Assembly (NCBI GenBank): GCA_013399875.1
Contig: VXAZ01008245.1
Location: 280 to 64,279 of the forward strand
Source: Gymnorhina tibicen
Taxonomy: Eukaryota; Chordata; Aves; Passeriformes; Artamidae
Direction of reading: 5' to 3'
DNA: 64,000 nt
Shown: piece after piece, positions 34,966-48,389 of the stretch
Layout: every line of letters starts with the position of its first letter
How positions within the stretch are numbered: position 1 is the stretch's first letter
The notes under the pieces: generated by a model
Databases searched by the model: none
The model's input: only the letters and a program-made list of their open reading frames with translations
What the model was told of the DNA's origin: nothing
Made by a program: the position numbers and the translations under genes

Positions 34966-36570
34966 TGCCCAGGCTAATGCAAAAAGCCTTGCTCTTGGCC
35001 ACTCTCCTGCATCTATGCTTTTGTTCATTTTTATAAAGATGAAAAGTGGAAATTATATGTACAATTTACCTCTCACTCATTTTGCTGCCCTCTGTTTACT
35101 GTGGGGCAGGTAAGAAAGGCTTCAGACAGGAAACGTGGTCCGGGCTTGGATACATATAAATAGTGCTGGGGGACAGTGGCTGTGGAGGGAATGGATGTTT
35201 CTGGGCTTCTGCCATGACTGAATGACACAGATGGTTTTCCAGGGAAATGAGTATTTTAGTAATGAGTAGTGAATGTGCTGCGGGCTGACTGTACCTACAG
35301 CCCCAGGAATGCAAACAGTTTAGCAGCAGGTTTGTCAATAAATACCATCTGCTCAGTAGCACTGAATCCAAAATATAGCAGAACCTACCTTACTGGAGGC
35401 TGTTTTGCTGATAGAGGTGAGATAAAAATCACTACCAAATTATTTTTTTTAATACCGTGATTGTGATCTAAAATTATAAAACTAAATTTATTCAGGCTTG
35501 TTCAATCCCAGTGTAAACCCAGGAGAGTTGAAGTGTTGTCATTAGCATTTTTCCTGGCCAGTAAGACATCTGCATGGAAGAGTGAGCTGTAAAAAAGGCT
35601 GCTTCTCTCACAGTTCAGGCCTCTGAAGTGTCTGAGAAACACCTCAGTTCCACACTGCCTGCAAGGGAAGGAAACAACCATGGCAGCAGCAGAGATGGGG
35701 GCTTGAGGCTGATTTCCTGATCCAGCATTCCAGTCACGAACAATGCGTGAATCCTTGCCCAGCCCTTCTCCATGCAGGGGCACTGAGAGTTCTTTCTTCT
35801 TGGCTCCCAGTTTTCCATGAGTTTGGCCAAAGCAGAGTGCCTTGGGAATCTTTACTGCTGTCAGGTGTGGTTGAAATTGGGTGAGGAGGTTTCTGGGAGA
35901 GAAACAAGGCATCAGCATAATCTAAAAAGCTTAATACCAGAAGGAGTTTCACTGTTAGTTGGCTAGTTCTTACCTGAACAGAGACATGACAGGAAAAAAC
36001 TCCACACATTGTTGTCCAGCTTGGATTTACGGGCACCAGATTCTGCCAGTCTCTTTAAAAAGATCTTTGTTTCCCTCTCTCTGAGTTGTAAAATGTTGAT
36101 AAGAAATTGAGCTCCAGAACTGGGACTCTTTATAGCTGGATTCATTCAAGCCTTGCATAACTGAAAAATATGAGAAGATCAGATCATGAGCCCCTTCCTC
36201 CAGGATCTCACCTCAAGAGACCCTGAGCTGTGACTAGGTTTGCCTCAGGGCTGGTTTTGGAGCCTAAAAGATGCAAAATTTGTACACAATCCCTGGGCCT
36301 TTAGGCCCCTTTTCCAAGCGCCCTGTAGACATGAAATTTATGCTCAACAGTGTAGCAGTGCTAAAAGCCACATGCTGGTTTTCCCCTCTCCTGTCACATG
36401 AGGGAAGGTCACGCTTCCTCTGTGCCTCCCATCCAGCCTCTGCCAAGGACCAGTGACCTGGGGCAGGACTTGGCCCCGGGAGCTGTCTCCCCTCTTCCCA
36501 GCCATCTCCAACTTCTGCCTCTCAAACTGGACTGCTCATGAAGTTTGAACTTTTAAATTGCTGACTTTGT

Positions 36571-36622
36571 ATAGAGAAGAGAGAAAAGAAAGAGGAAAAG
36601 AAAGAAGGGGAAGGAAAAACTA
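36571..36622. repeat. Polypurine (GA-rich) stretch
   Basis: About 50 bp of nearly uninterrupted A/G in intergenic DNA. No gene association is evident. Confidence 0.75.
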
Positions 36623-37185
36623 ATCTGGAGTTGTGCCACGGTTGCAAAAAGTGCTGGGAGGCAGAAAGGCAGAACTCCAGTGGCTCCCATTGCAGCAGCT
36701 GGCTACTGTTCCTGCCCTTAGGCTCCTCGTGTTCCTTGCAGGTGTATGGCTGTCAATAACAACATATTTGAGAAGGTTTCTGATTTATTTCTGAAGCACT
36801 TCCCTGTGAAAGAGTTTCTATTTGGTGAAGAAGCTGTTCTGGTTCCTTCTACTGAGCAATTGACCAAGGTTCATGGAAGTCCCCTTTGCCTGACTTCTCT
36901 GTTTAACATTACAATTCTGTAGCTTTTTAAAAGGGAAAACAAAATAAATACTGCAATATGATGCAGTTGGTGTAATATAATTACTCTAGCCTGTCCGGGT
37001 TTGGTCTGTTACTTCCTGAGTAGGTTTATGAGAAGGGTTTTGAAAAGCAGGAGCTGAGCGGGGTATCTCACACAGATTCAGGATCGAGGCTTAGGCTTGG
37101 AATATTAGTCTTGGTTTAAGGGGGGAGGGCTCAGTTTTGGATTTGGGACTGTCCCAGGACAAACCTTGTTTATTTTCCAAAACCC

Positions 37186-37204
37186 TGTGTGTGTGTGTGT
37201 GTGT
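37186..37204. repeat. (TG)n microsatellite
   Basis: Uninterrupted TG dinucleotide run of about 19 bp in intergenic sequence. Confidence 0.9.
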
Positions 37205-40200
37205 ACACTGAGCAGTTCTGATACAGACAGTCACTGCTGGCGTTAGCAGACACCTAAGGAAGTGTAAATGCCACCTGAGGAAATGGCATGGCTAGCCCTG
37301 CTCCGAACATTTCAGAGGCTTTGGGTTGACAGATGATTAGTGTATTCATCCATTGTTTCCATCACCTTGGCATTCATTCCAGGGGCCTCTCTGGGAGAGG
37401 CAACTCAGGATGATAAGACAAGGTGTGATGCAGGTGCTGGAGCTGTTTTGGAAACATCAGAGATTGCGACTTGGAGGACCCTTGGTCAGGACCAGGAGAG
37501 CCATTCCCTGCTCTAACACTCATCATTTTAACCACAGACTTGATAAAACCTGGAGAAGCAAGAAAGCTGAAATCATCGGCCTGGTAAAATTATACAAATT
37601 GTGGGCCATAGCAGATTCACAATGTTTCCATCCCTGCCAAGGAAAAGGAGCATACCTGGCTTGGGGAAAAAGGGTTTGGGGAGAGTGGGGGGGGCTGGTG
37701 GGGCTGTGCCATGGCAACGGAGGAAGGAGCTAGCAGCACAGCCTCCAAAAACATATAACACTGCCAATGGAAACCAATCTTGTATTACAATCAGTTTAAA
37801 GCACTCCTGGAAATTACAGCCCATCAGGCATTAGTTTCATACCAAATAAATAAAGAGGAACAAAAAAATAACAATAAAAATGAGACATTTGGCTAAGCAG
37901 GAATAAATAGGGACAAAGCTGCAGATGCCTATAAAGGAAAATCGTCCATTTCGGTTCCTTGAGTGTGTCAGTGAAATGGAAGATAAGGGAAAGCCAGCAC
38001 ATACCTTTTATCTAGACCTGCAGAAAAGCCCCCAAACAAACCAGAAAAAGTCTTGGACAGATGAGCTTAGGCACTTGTGAGATGCCATCGAGGCATCTCA
38101 CTGTGTTACTAAAGGCTCACAAGCCTCTGAAAAGCTGATCCTGAAAGGGAAAAACAGATTTGGATGCAAACAGTAGAGTCACAAGTGTTTTGAAACTGAA
38201 ATGCTTGTTTGCAATACTTTGCTGCTGGAATGAGCACCAAGTCAATGCCCTTGAAACACAGTGGTTTCAAAATTGTCCAAGAGATGGATTTTTTTGGTTT
38301 TTTAATGCAGGATTAATTTTTTTAATACAAACTAAAATAAACGGAATAAAGATACTTGAATTTAGCATTTAGCACAAGCACTAAGAATTGAACTGAAGCT
38401 GGGGTGTTCACAGAGGTAGCTGAGAACCTCTAGAGACAGACGAGGGGCTGGTCCCAGTGGAAGAAGGAGCCTGAGCTGGTGTTGCAGCAGGTACTGTCAC
38501 ATGGGGTGGCTCCCACCATACACAACCTGCCTTTGCGCTGGTCCTTTTGCCTGTTTTTGTGGGAAATGCTGCACCTAACAAGCAGTGCCATGTGCCACAG
38601 AACTAATAAATAAACTGATAGATAATTTTCTATGGGTTTTTGCCTGGGGACTGGGAGACTGAGTTCTCCAAGGCTGCAGCACAACTCTGTTGCTTAAAAG
38701 ACATCAGAGAAGCCACACATTGCGAATGTTCTAACCACAGGAAAAGCTCAAATGGAAGTTCACGCTTTATTAAACACCAATGAATCCACATGAGAGAGAA
38801 ACCTTAAGTGAAGGGTGGATTTTTTTGGTGTCTAATAGTCACCGACTCCCATTCAAGTTTTTTTCCCAGGGTTTAATTCATTCTCTTGCCTCTTTTTTTC
38901 TCAGCCTGATTACCTGCTCTCACAAAATTTGCAAGACCTTAATATTTTCAAGACATTCACTTCTTTGAGAATAAAGTGGGCAGTGGGCTCAAGAAGTACT
39001 GGGGAGGTGACGGATGGAGTGTGATCTTACAGGAAAACATGTTGAAAATCAGATCCCATCAGCCTGGCAGGGTCGGGAAAACCTGCTGTGCTGACCGTGC
39101 AGATGAGAGAGCTGAGCGTGGTATTTTTAGAAAGTCAGCCAAGCAGACGGTGCCACGTTCCTTTCTGTGCTCTTCCTTTCTTTTTACACAAGCCATCATC
39201 ATCCCAGAGGTGAGAATGGGTGTGCCAAGTATCAGCCGTAAAATAGCTGGTTTCACTAAGTAGCATCGCTAGGGAGGTGATGTTTTGTTATCCACCCCAT
39301 TGCCTGGGAGGGCTGGACACGTTTCAGGGCACAGGAGTGCTGAGCACAGGACAGCGCCCTGTGCTCCATAGGCAGCTGGCACAAGGATGCTCTGGCTGCT
39401 GCTGAAAGCCCTGTGGCCGAATTTCGTGCACATTTCCAAAGTGTGGAACTCAGATATGTTAACAGCTCAAGCCCGTGCACACGATTCGCTCTCAGTGAGC
39501 ATGGGTTTATTTCACCTTTCCTTGTGATCAGCTAAAATTAAAGTGTTTATTAGCTGCCTGTTACTACTTTCCCAGCTACAGATATGCCTTTGCATTACCA
39601 TAAGTTGCTTTGGCAGCTATTGTTTTTTGAAGCTGGTTGTGCCAGCTGAAAGAGTGTGCAGGCAGTGACAGAGACATTTGTGTGCTGAAAAGCCATTTGC
39701 TGTGTTCTCCAACTACACCATCACGCTTATTCAAAATTATCCCCTCTTCCCATGGGTTTCACCATCCCTATGCCCTTAAACATCACAGCACAACTGCAGT
39801 CCTGTTTTTGCAAGAGTTCCCTTTCTGTGTATACAATTAATCAGCAAAAATGGAAAGGGAGTACTGGCAACCCCTAATGAATCCCCACTTCTGACAGCTT
39901 TTTTCTCTGATGACTGCAAGTGTGGGGTTTAGTATGCAAGTACACACACCACTTTAGTGATGGATGAGCCTTCCATTCCTCACACAGTGGTGAAGTTGGT
40001 GTTACAGGGCAATTCAGTCACAGGCACTGGGCTCTGCAGTGTCATGAAAAGAGAATCTTTTTCTGCAGGTGTCCCTTCACCCAGCAGAAGTTGCACCAGA
40101 GAAGGTGATGGTGGTTCCTGTGTCCCCTCTTTCATCCCTAGAAAAGCCACAGTGTCCCTGCGTGGGGGGAGCAGCAAAACCCCACTCGAGAACTAATAGT

Positions 40201-41624
40201 GCCAGCATGGCCACAGCAGGGCTACCTGTGAATTGAGCTCATGAAGGGAATGGCATCACTTTCTTCTCCAGGCAGCAGCTGAGAAGGGCGTGGGGCTGTG
40301 AGGGCTGCAGAGGCTGCCGGGCAGCCAGAGAGGGTGTTTATTGCAGACACCATCAGTTGGGCCATCCTTCGCCGGGGTGCCACCCACCCCTGGATGTCGT
40401 GGGTTTGGACTGGGGGGAAATGGGCCAACTTCAGACCAGGATTAGCTGTGACGGGTGCTGTGCTCCTGGGGCGATGGATATCTCCGTGTCTGGCCCAGGA
40501 ACATCACCCTCCATGGGGTGTCTGGGGAACCATCCAGCAACCGCAGAAGTGCCTGTGCCACAGGCTAAAAACAATTGCATTAACATGGACAGTTGTCTGC
40601 CTGCTTCAGAAGGTAAAACGTGGCAAAAATAACAAGAACAGGGACTGCAAAGCTTCTTGCAATCAAAACTGTCATGGAGTGGACAGCTGTGGTACAGCTC
40701 AGGGCCCTTCCACCTTAAAGCCTCTGGGTGTTGGCAAGTTCCCACCCTGTGGCTGATGCACCCACACTCAGAGCAGCCCTGTGCCTGGGCACAGCCAGAT
40801 ACCGCTGGTTATCTCCCTGGGGCAAGGAGCCCAAGACACTGGAGGGGAGATATTTGTACCAAGACATTTCCAGCTCATGCAGTGCTCACATCTCTGTCTT
40901 GCTGTGTGCCAGAGTGCTGTGAGAGCAGCACTGACACTGCTGGTGGTGAGGAGCTGCAGAGTTGGTGTCACCAGTCCCACCCCAGTGCAGCAGCAGTGGC
41001 CACTTCTGGCAAACCAAAACCGATGGCCAATATTGCAATGAATTCCACAGGCAACACGGGAGCAGGTATGAGTGAACCTGGCTGCAGTCATCCGTCACTG
41101 ACCTGATCAGGGAACAGAGCAAAATTGTTACAGGTGGCTGCACCTTATTTGTCTTAACCGACCCTTAAAACCCTGACCCCAGGAGCCACACCATGGGCTC
41201 AGACCCACAAGATACCGAGAGCATGAGAGAGCACATTTCCGATAGCAATAAATGCGGCTGAAAGCTGAAGTCACCATGGCTGGCGTTTTGCATCATGCCT
41301 GTCACAGCACAAGCTGCTGGTGGTGGTCACGCTGCCCCCGGGGCAGCTCTGCACGGGAGAAGGTGACAGGGAAAACAGGCGTTTTCCTGTCCCTTTCCCA
41401 GTCAGCATGGGGAGCTGCGGGGGTGGGCACAGGCTCCAAGGTTTCAGTGTGCACAGGCATAGCAGAGCAGGCACCGGGCAGCCAGGCAGACACAGAAATG
41501 CAAACTCTGGTCTTCCCACAGGAATGGTGCTGCTCCAGGCCGGCCCCCACATGCTTCTGTGTCCCAGTGGGAGAGACAGATGTCTTCTGCTTCTCAAGAA
41601 TATATACAGATATGTCCCCTCAAG

Positions 41625-41643
41625 CTATATATATATACACACA
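41625..41643. repeat. (TA)n/(CA)n microsatellite
   Basis: TATATATATATA followed by CACACA in intergenic sequence. Confidence 0.8.
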
Positions 41644-44600
41644 TTATAGAGATAAAAATCTTTTATATAGATAGAGGTCTGTTTGTTTTCCAGTTCCAGT
41701 ATGTACTATTTCACTGGCAGCCCCTCAGGGCTGGGAGTCTTTCAGATGGGTTGTGAAGTGAAGAACAAGCACGTGAGGAAGGTGTCTGACAGCGTGGGAC
41801 ATGGGGAGGAGGAGGCGAGCCCTGCCTGATGGCTGTTCTTGGGCTCTGTCCCGTGTGTCTAATTTGGTGTCAGAAACAACAACCCGTACCAGAAATTCTG
41901 GCCTCGATAAATCCAAGACTCGGGTTGCTCAGCCTTGGTAGAAGCAGACTGGACATCATAGACCCTGGCAGTGGACACTGCAGGGCTGGGAAGGGGCAAC
42001 TGCAGCAATGATTCTACAGTCGATTTAGCATCAGCCAAAACAGCATGTCGACTGATTTCATTACCAAGCAGCTGATGAAAAATGCCCTTTTATCAGAAGA
42101 AATCCAGGTGAATTGCTTTAACTTGAGGATCTGGGTCCTGGATTTCCCCTCAGTTTTGCCCTAGGCTCCACGAGTTACTGCTGGACTTGTTTTCCTCTGC
42201 TGTGGGCACATGTGGGTGTGCAAGGAGCAAGAGGAATACAGCTGAGCTTCATTCTCTCCAGTACCCTCTCAACAAAATGTGGTCTGTGGCAACAGCGTTT
42301 TGTTTATTTTTCTAAGAAATGCCATCTTCAGCACTGAGGCATAACATCTATTTGGAGACTTCCATGAAAATGACTCCAAACAACAGCTTGAGATCGACCA
42401 CTTCCCCCTGAAAGGTTTCACAAGTTAAGATGGAAGATCGGCATTTAAGGTGGCAGTGGAAGCTGTTCCTCCTCTCTGCCTTGATAGCAGCAGAGGTTGG
42501 GTTTAGGTTTACCTGCACCCCCAGGTCTTGGCTCCAAGGACAAGAGAGAGATACTGGCCAAAAAGAGATCCACTGCCTCTCTCCCTGCTCTGGCTTTGCC
42601 TTGTGATGCTTCCTGAGGTTTGTGTGGCAGTTGGAGTGACACACTTAACCTGTAAGAGAGAAGCAGCAATACGGCAAGGAATGCTCGATTACTTACTGCA
42701 GAGAGGACAGGTCAGCCAGAAGTGTCAGGGAGAGCCTCCTGTTGAGACACAAGGTTCAAGAAGGACCCCCTTGCATTCTAAACTCCTTTCTCAGGGGAGT
42801 CTGTGTGCAGCTGTATCCAGACATAGACACAGACTTGGTTTATGTCTGAAGGACTGTATGTGCCCAACCAACTCTTTGTATCACTTAGCTAAGATTTCAA
42901 AGTTTCAGCACACTTATTCCCAATTCCCTTCATCTGATGTGACAAGGATTCTCTCAGCCTCGAGGAGCAGGTGTCCCTACTCAGGGGCAGCTCTTGTCCT
43001 GCAGCCTGCTGTGATGCAGGAGAGCTCAACAGGCCCTGGGCCGTCTACTATTTATGGTGTAAGATGACTGACTTATGGTCATATTTACATACCAGCTGTA
43101 TTTTGGTTGGCACACGCTCAAGCAGCCGTCAGCTGTTGAGCAAGACTGACGGCCCTTAGCTATTGACATTATCTGTCTTCCCAGAGTCCAAAACCATCAC
43201 AACCACCACTGGTGGCTATTGCTTCAGCAGAAAGTGGGAGCGCTCATCACCATGGCTGGTTATTTAAAAAAAGCAATCATAGCACAAAACAGATCCCACG
43301 ACTACTGAAAGCCTTTGCCAGCACCAAGCGCTTTCTATTACCAGAGTAGTTTCCTTTTTTTCTCCCCTCTGCTGTTTGGGGTGACGGCTGCCAGGCCACG
43401 TGTGATGTGAACAGCAGATAAGGATTATCTCTAGACCTTTTGAAGGACAGCTATTTGCATGCTTTCCAAGCCAAAATAAAAAGTGATGTTTTGGGATGTG
43501 GAAGTTGTGTTGCCCTGAGCTGCTACCCACTCAACCACAGATATCTTTGGACACCTTGTGCCCACCCTAAAGCTGCTGCCAACCTCCCACCAAAGTGGGA
43601 TTGAATGCACTGGAGGCTCCCAGGCTGTAATTTCCCCAGGGAAGCAGCAGGTAGGCACTGGGCACGGCAGGGTGGGGTTTGCCTTTTTCTCAGCACTGTC
43701 TCACCCTGTGCCTTGCAGCTTTCCTCACTGGGTTTCCCCTGCCTGCCCTGCCCTTGGCCCTTTGTACTGGGAGGGTTGGTGGGGAGGGGAGGCGAGCACC
43801 TCCCCAGGGAAGTGGCCAGATCACAATTTTACTAACAGGTTGCTCAACCCTGGGTTGGAGTTACCGATCCCATCTCACACTGACCGCTGCTCTGCAGCAC
43901 CAGGAAGCCTTTGCGTCAATGTTTTCCAAGCAGAGGGCTCTGCTTGGCTGCAGTGCAAGTGTCAGAGTTATCAGAGAAATCTGATTTTTAAGTATTTTTT
44001 GACCATTCAGAGTTAAAAGGTTATTGAGAAAGCACATCCACCAGCTGTTAAGATACAGCACTTGTAGGCAAGGCTTCTGGTGGAATATGATTTTTTCTGC
44101 CTCCTCCTGAGGCTGCAGGTTTCCCTCCCCCAGGTACAAGACTCAGACTTTTCCCCAGGGTGCAAACAGTGGGGTGTGTTTTCCTCTAGATCCACAGAGC
44201 AAAAGGAGCTTGCACAGGGCTTCTACACAAAAGCAGCAGCTTATGGATGTGTCAGGCAAAGCCAATTCCCTGTGCTGGAGCCGGTGGGCACACAGAACTG
44301 TCCCCACAGCCAGGCACGGGCTCCATGCTGAGCCTTTCCCTGGCAGAAGGACCTCGGGGGTTTCCTTATGCCACAGAGCTCCTTGAACCTGCTGCTTCCC
44401 CGGGAAGCAGATCAAAGGCAGCCGTAGCAAAAATAATCCTGATAAACACAAGATGGAATTCAGAACCGTTTTCCTTTTCTGAGTGTAGACTTTGTATACA
44501 GGCCGGGACACACCTGATCCTCTGTCTGTAGAGGGTATTTTGCCTGTTTTGGAGCAGCCTGAGGACCTGCCAGCATGGGTGAGGCAGTGCTCTCTGTGAC

Positions 44601-44779
44601 ACCAAAGAGGCCATGAGGGTGAGCCTGGCAGTGCCTGTCTCCTCAGGGGAAGCACAGGTGAGAGAGCTAAAGAGTGGTGGAAGAGCTAATGCACGATGCT
44701 TTGCTGCCTTACCTGGCACAGGTTACTCACTGATCTAGAAGAATGCAGTGCAGGTACAGTTCTAGACAGAAACATAGAC

Positions 44780-44895
44780 AATACTCTCAGGCACGTGGTG
44801 TGACTCTTGGGGATGGTCCTGTGCAGGGACAGGAGTTGGACTCAATGATCCTTGTGGGTCCCTTCCAACTCAGCTTATTCTGTGATTCCGTGGTC
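44780..44895 (+). mobile_element. CR1 LINE 3' end fragment
   Basis: The sequence GTTGGACTCAATGATCCTTG, GGGTCCCTTCCAACTCAGC and ATTCTGTGATTC is the 3' end of CR1 in sense orientation, opposite to the CR1 copies at 30.8-35 kb. Confidence 0.88.
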
Positions 44896-47800
44896 TCTTT
44901 CTAGAAAAGATACAGATTTTGTACTAGCCCGTATTAGTGAGGTTTGGGGTTTTTCACCTACTCAACCTTTTCTACGCAGTGTCTCATCTGCAGGATTGAA
45001 ATAAACCTCATGGGTATGGCTGCTCTTCTCTTCACCCCCAGCTCCTGCACATCTGTTTCTCACCTCCTCCCAGTAGACACCAGCCACTCCATGTGCTCCT
45101 CCCTCTGTTTTTTTCAGTGAACTGTGGTCAGCAGAGTTAGCAAGAGCTCCTTAGGAGGATTAACATTATGTTGCCAATGGAAAGGGATGGGGCTTTTGCT
45201 TACACATCTCTGGTTTCGCAGCCAGAAATGTACATGTAACCATACCTGAAGGAATAACACCAAAACACCCTTTCCTCCCAACTTGATCCACAGAGGCTGA
45301 AGGTAAACAACTGCAGTCAAGCACTTTTTGAGCCAGTCCAGTCCAGCTGTGGATTGTGGAAGGAGTAATGGTGTGGTCACTGGTGAGAGGAGCACAGAGA
45401 GATGGGCAGGTCTGCAGTAGAAATGAATCTATTCATGGAGCCTTGGGTATCATTGAACAGTCAGAGCTGTTTAGAGAAAAGTCTGTAGTGGTGTATGGAT
45501 GGTAAAGTGTGCTTTTGGGGTTTTTTTTATGCTATATATAAACATGGAGAAAAGAATTACTGACATTTCTGGAATTATTCCAAATTTTCATTTAGTGCAA
45601 AAGTCAGATTCTGGGTGTGCTGATTGTGGAAATCCATCTTTATTTTGTCTCCCTGTCATTTTGTCTTTACATGTCATGCAAGTTCACTCTTGAGCTGTCT
45701 CTGATGCGTTGCTCAGCTCTGCCTGGGAAGAGGCAGAGCCCCCCCTCACTGTCCTCTGCCTGAGCACATTCCTTGTGCTGACCAGGCAGAACAGGACGGA
45801 TTTCCTTCGGTGCCATTTCCTGATGATTTCTGACTAGCTGTGGAGGAAGTTAAACCTAAGAAATGATGAATCTTCTGTTTTTTATTTTAAAAACACTTTT
45901 AAAAAGACATCTCTCATTTTTGAACTGTAAACAGCCTGCCTGCTGTCCTGCTGCCTGCCTCATCTTCATGGATAAAATATACACCAAAGGCCAGATACAT
46001 TTTCTGCTGGGAAGCCCTTTGGGGGCTTCTGTTTTGGGGGAACTTCATTTGCCAGTGTCAGTACACTGGGCTTGCTCAGTGCTTTACAATAAATTGTTCA
46101 TAGTCTGAATGAACCTACCCTAAGATGTGACTGACGGAGTCACCTGCACCTAAGATGGCCAAGGGCAAATCTCTCAGCCTCTGGATTTTTGGGGCCCCAA
46201 GGGGCCCAGGCACAACCCTATGGGTGTGAGGCTGCTTGACGGGAGAAGCAGCAGCAGCAGGAGGCAGGAGAGGGTCAGTCGGTCCCTGGAGCCCTCCTGG
46301 GGCTGCCTGCACATGGCACAGCTGTGTCGGGATAACGCAGCCCCTGGTCGGGCGTGCCCTGAGGCAGGTCAGGTTTGAAGGGAACAGCTCAGTGTCTCAA
46401 ACTCTGGCTGTTGACAGGGGTCTCAGCTGGATGCCACTGTGGTGGAGGCACCCAAGCTCCACTAGGACTCATTTTTGAAACTTTGTCTCCCTTTGCCTGA
46501 TAAGCCTGGCTGCTTCCTGAAAGCTACATTAATGCTGAAGGGAGAGATGGGGGAGTTATGGAGACCTCACGGATTTTACGAATCCCTGTATTGCTCAGTC
46601 CTCCATGTCTTTCTGTGGAGTAGTGCTCTCTTTCAGGCTGTATGAAAGGTTGCACTTAAAGCTTGTCCTGAACTTCAATCTGGAAATCTAAAGGAAAAAG
46701 CTGTATTTGCCTTCTGGCACCTCCTCAAGTGCTTGCAGACACCTGCCAGTGCTGCCTCTATTTGATGTCTTGCCCTTTTCATTGCTGTGTAACTCTACAA
46801 AACACCCTGTGCCTTTCCAGAGAAAACCGAGGTGCTGGCAGAGCCATATTCTCCCGGAGCAGGTGGCAGAATGGATGCTTCATGGGAGGGATCTGTGGTA
46901 TTTCCCTTCTGGGGAAAAATACACAGCAGGTCTCCCCCATGCTGCTCATGTGGGGAAGGATGCTAAGAAATGACAGCAGCAGTAGCAAACCCAGCCATCT
47001 GAAGATAGCAGCATAGTCAGAGGCAATTCCAAGGAGCTGAGCTCCTGGACAAAGAATGGAGCATTTTTGGATGAAGGAGCAAACGGAACTGCAACAACCA
47101 CCACAAACACATGCAGTGAAAACACCCCCTCCAATTGCTCTAAGCTTTGAAGCCCTCAATGAGAGCCCACCAGAGAGCAAGGGCTTTTCAAGCTCTTACA
47201 CAGTGATGGATACGCCAATGCCAAGATCCCAAAGCTGTCAGAGCAGGATGTTGGGGCTGTATAACAATGAGCTTATGCTAAAATTGGATGTGAAAGGAAA
47301 AGCAAAATAGAACAAAACAGGACAGTGAATGAAAGGTTGGGTTGCTCCCTGCTCACTCCTGCATTACAACAGGGCCTGGGATCAGCTCCCCAGGTGAGAA
47401 TGGGCTGAGCCTCTGCCAGTGCATCCTTTGTTTGCACGGGATGTGGTACCCCTGGCTCCCAGTGTGCTCCCATAAATATGTATAACCTGATAGCTGAGTC
47501 CCTCTGCACTCTCTGCCCTAAACAACTGGAAGAGGAGCTTTAGATGCTGTTTGATGAGGAAATGCAGATCTTAAGAACTGTCAAAACACAGTATGTAGCC
47601 TGCATAAGTTGCTGGCAAAAATGCAGGACTAAGACCCCACAAATTCAGTGTTGTCTCTGCTACTGTCACTGGCCTGGGGGGAGTCACTGTCCTGCAAATC
47701 CCACATCAAAAATCAGAAGTGAAGTATGGCTCCTTTGCCAAAACTCTCAGAGATATCCTGGAGAGAATGAGATATCACCACTGTGGCCTTGAGTTGATAC

Positions 47801-47914
47801 AGAGCCCAAGGACTACGAAGGAATGCCTGTTTCTAAGGCAGATGCTCTATTGAGCATCTCCAGCTAAAAATGACCAAAGCAATTGCACTTTAACCAAAAG
47901 AGTTGAAGAGGCAA

Positions 47915-48160
47915 AAAGTACTGGGCCAAAAGGCTGGATATTAGAAAAAGGTTCCTCACCCAGAGGGTGATCACTGGAACAGACTCCCTAGGGACGTGGT
48001 CACAGTACTCAGCCTGGCAGAGCTCAAGAAGAGTTTGGACAATGCTCTCAGGCACATGATGTGATCCTTGGGGCTGTGCTGTGCAGGGCTAGGAGCTGGA
48101 CTTCAGTATTTGCTATGGGTCTCTTCCAACCCGAGGTATATTCTATGATTCTATGATAGG
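47915..48160 (+). mobile_element. CR1 LINE 3' end fragment
   Basis: Runs from AAAAGGTTCCTCACCCAGAG through CTAGGAGCTGGACTTCAGTA to CTTCCAACCCGAGGTATATT. It ends in the CR1 tail microsatellite TTCTATGATTCTATGAT. Plus orientation. Confidence 0.9.
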
Positions 48161-48363
48161 GAGTTACTGCCTTTTTGGAGAGGTTTGTGTTTCACACCCA
48201 ATGAAGATAAACCTGGTTTTGCTACCTGGCTGGCTGCTCTGTGGCTTTTTGCTACAGGGAAGTATTTGTTGTGGTTTGAAACTGCAGATGTAACTAGAGG
48301 GGCCAACCTCTACAGATCCAAGTGCTTACAAATGTCCAGGCATTTTGCTGTCAGTGTTTTCAC

Positions 48364-48389
48364 ATTATTATTGTTATTATTATTATTAT
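48364..48389. repeat. (TTA)n microsatellite
   Basis: ATT/TTA trinucleotide run with one TTG interruption, just downstream of a CR1 copy. Confidence 0.85.

Larger units (their letters stand above)
34990..44770. other. Intergenic interval
   Basis: About 9.8 kb between the ERV/CR1 cluster and the next CR1 copy. There are many short ORFs on both strands but none with family motifs, consistent splice phases or length beyond chance. Only simple repeats were identified (37186-37204, 41625-41643, 36571-36622). Confidence 0.6.

Noticed and set aside
42528..43067. 179-residue plus-strand ORF
   Set aside because: Longest plus-strand ORF in the intergenic part, but with no motif, no codon pattern of a gene and no splice context. 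Chance ORF.
44143..44655. 170-residue minus-strand ORF
   Set aside because: Cys/Leu-rich with no recognised domain, and overlapped by ORFs on the other strand. Treated as chance.
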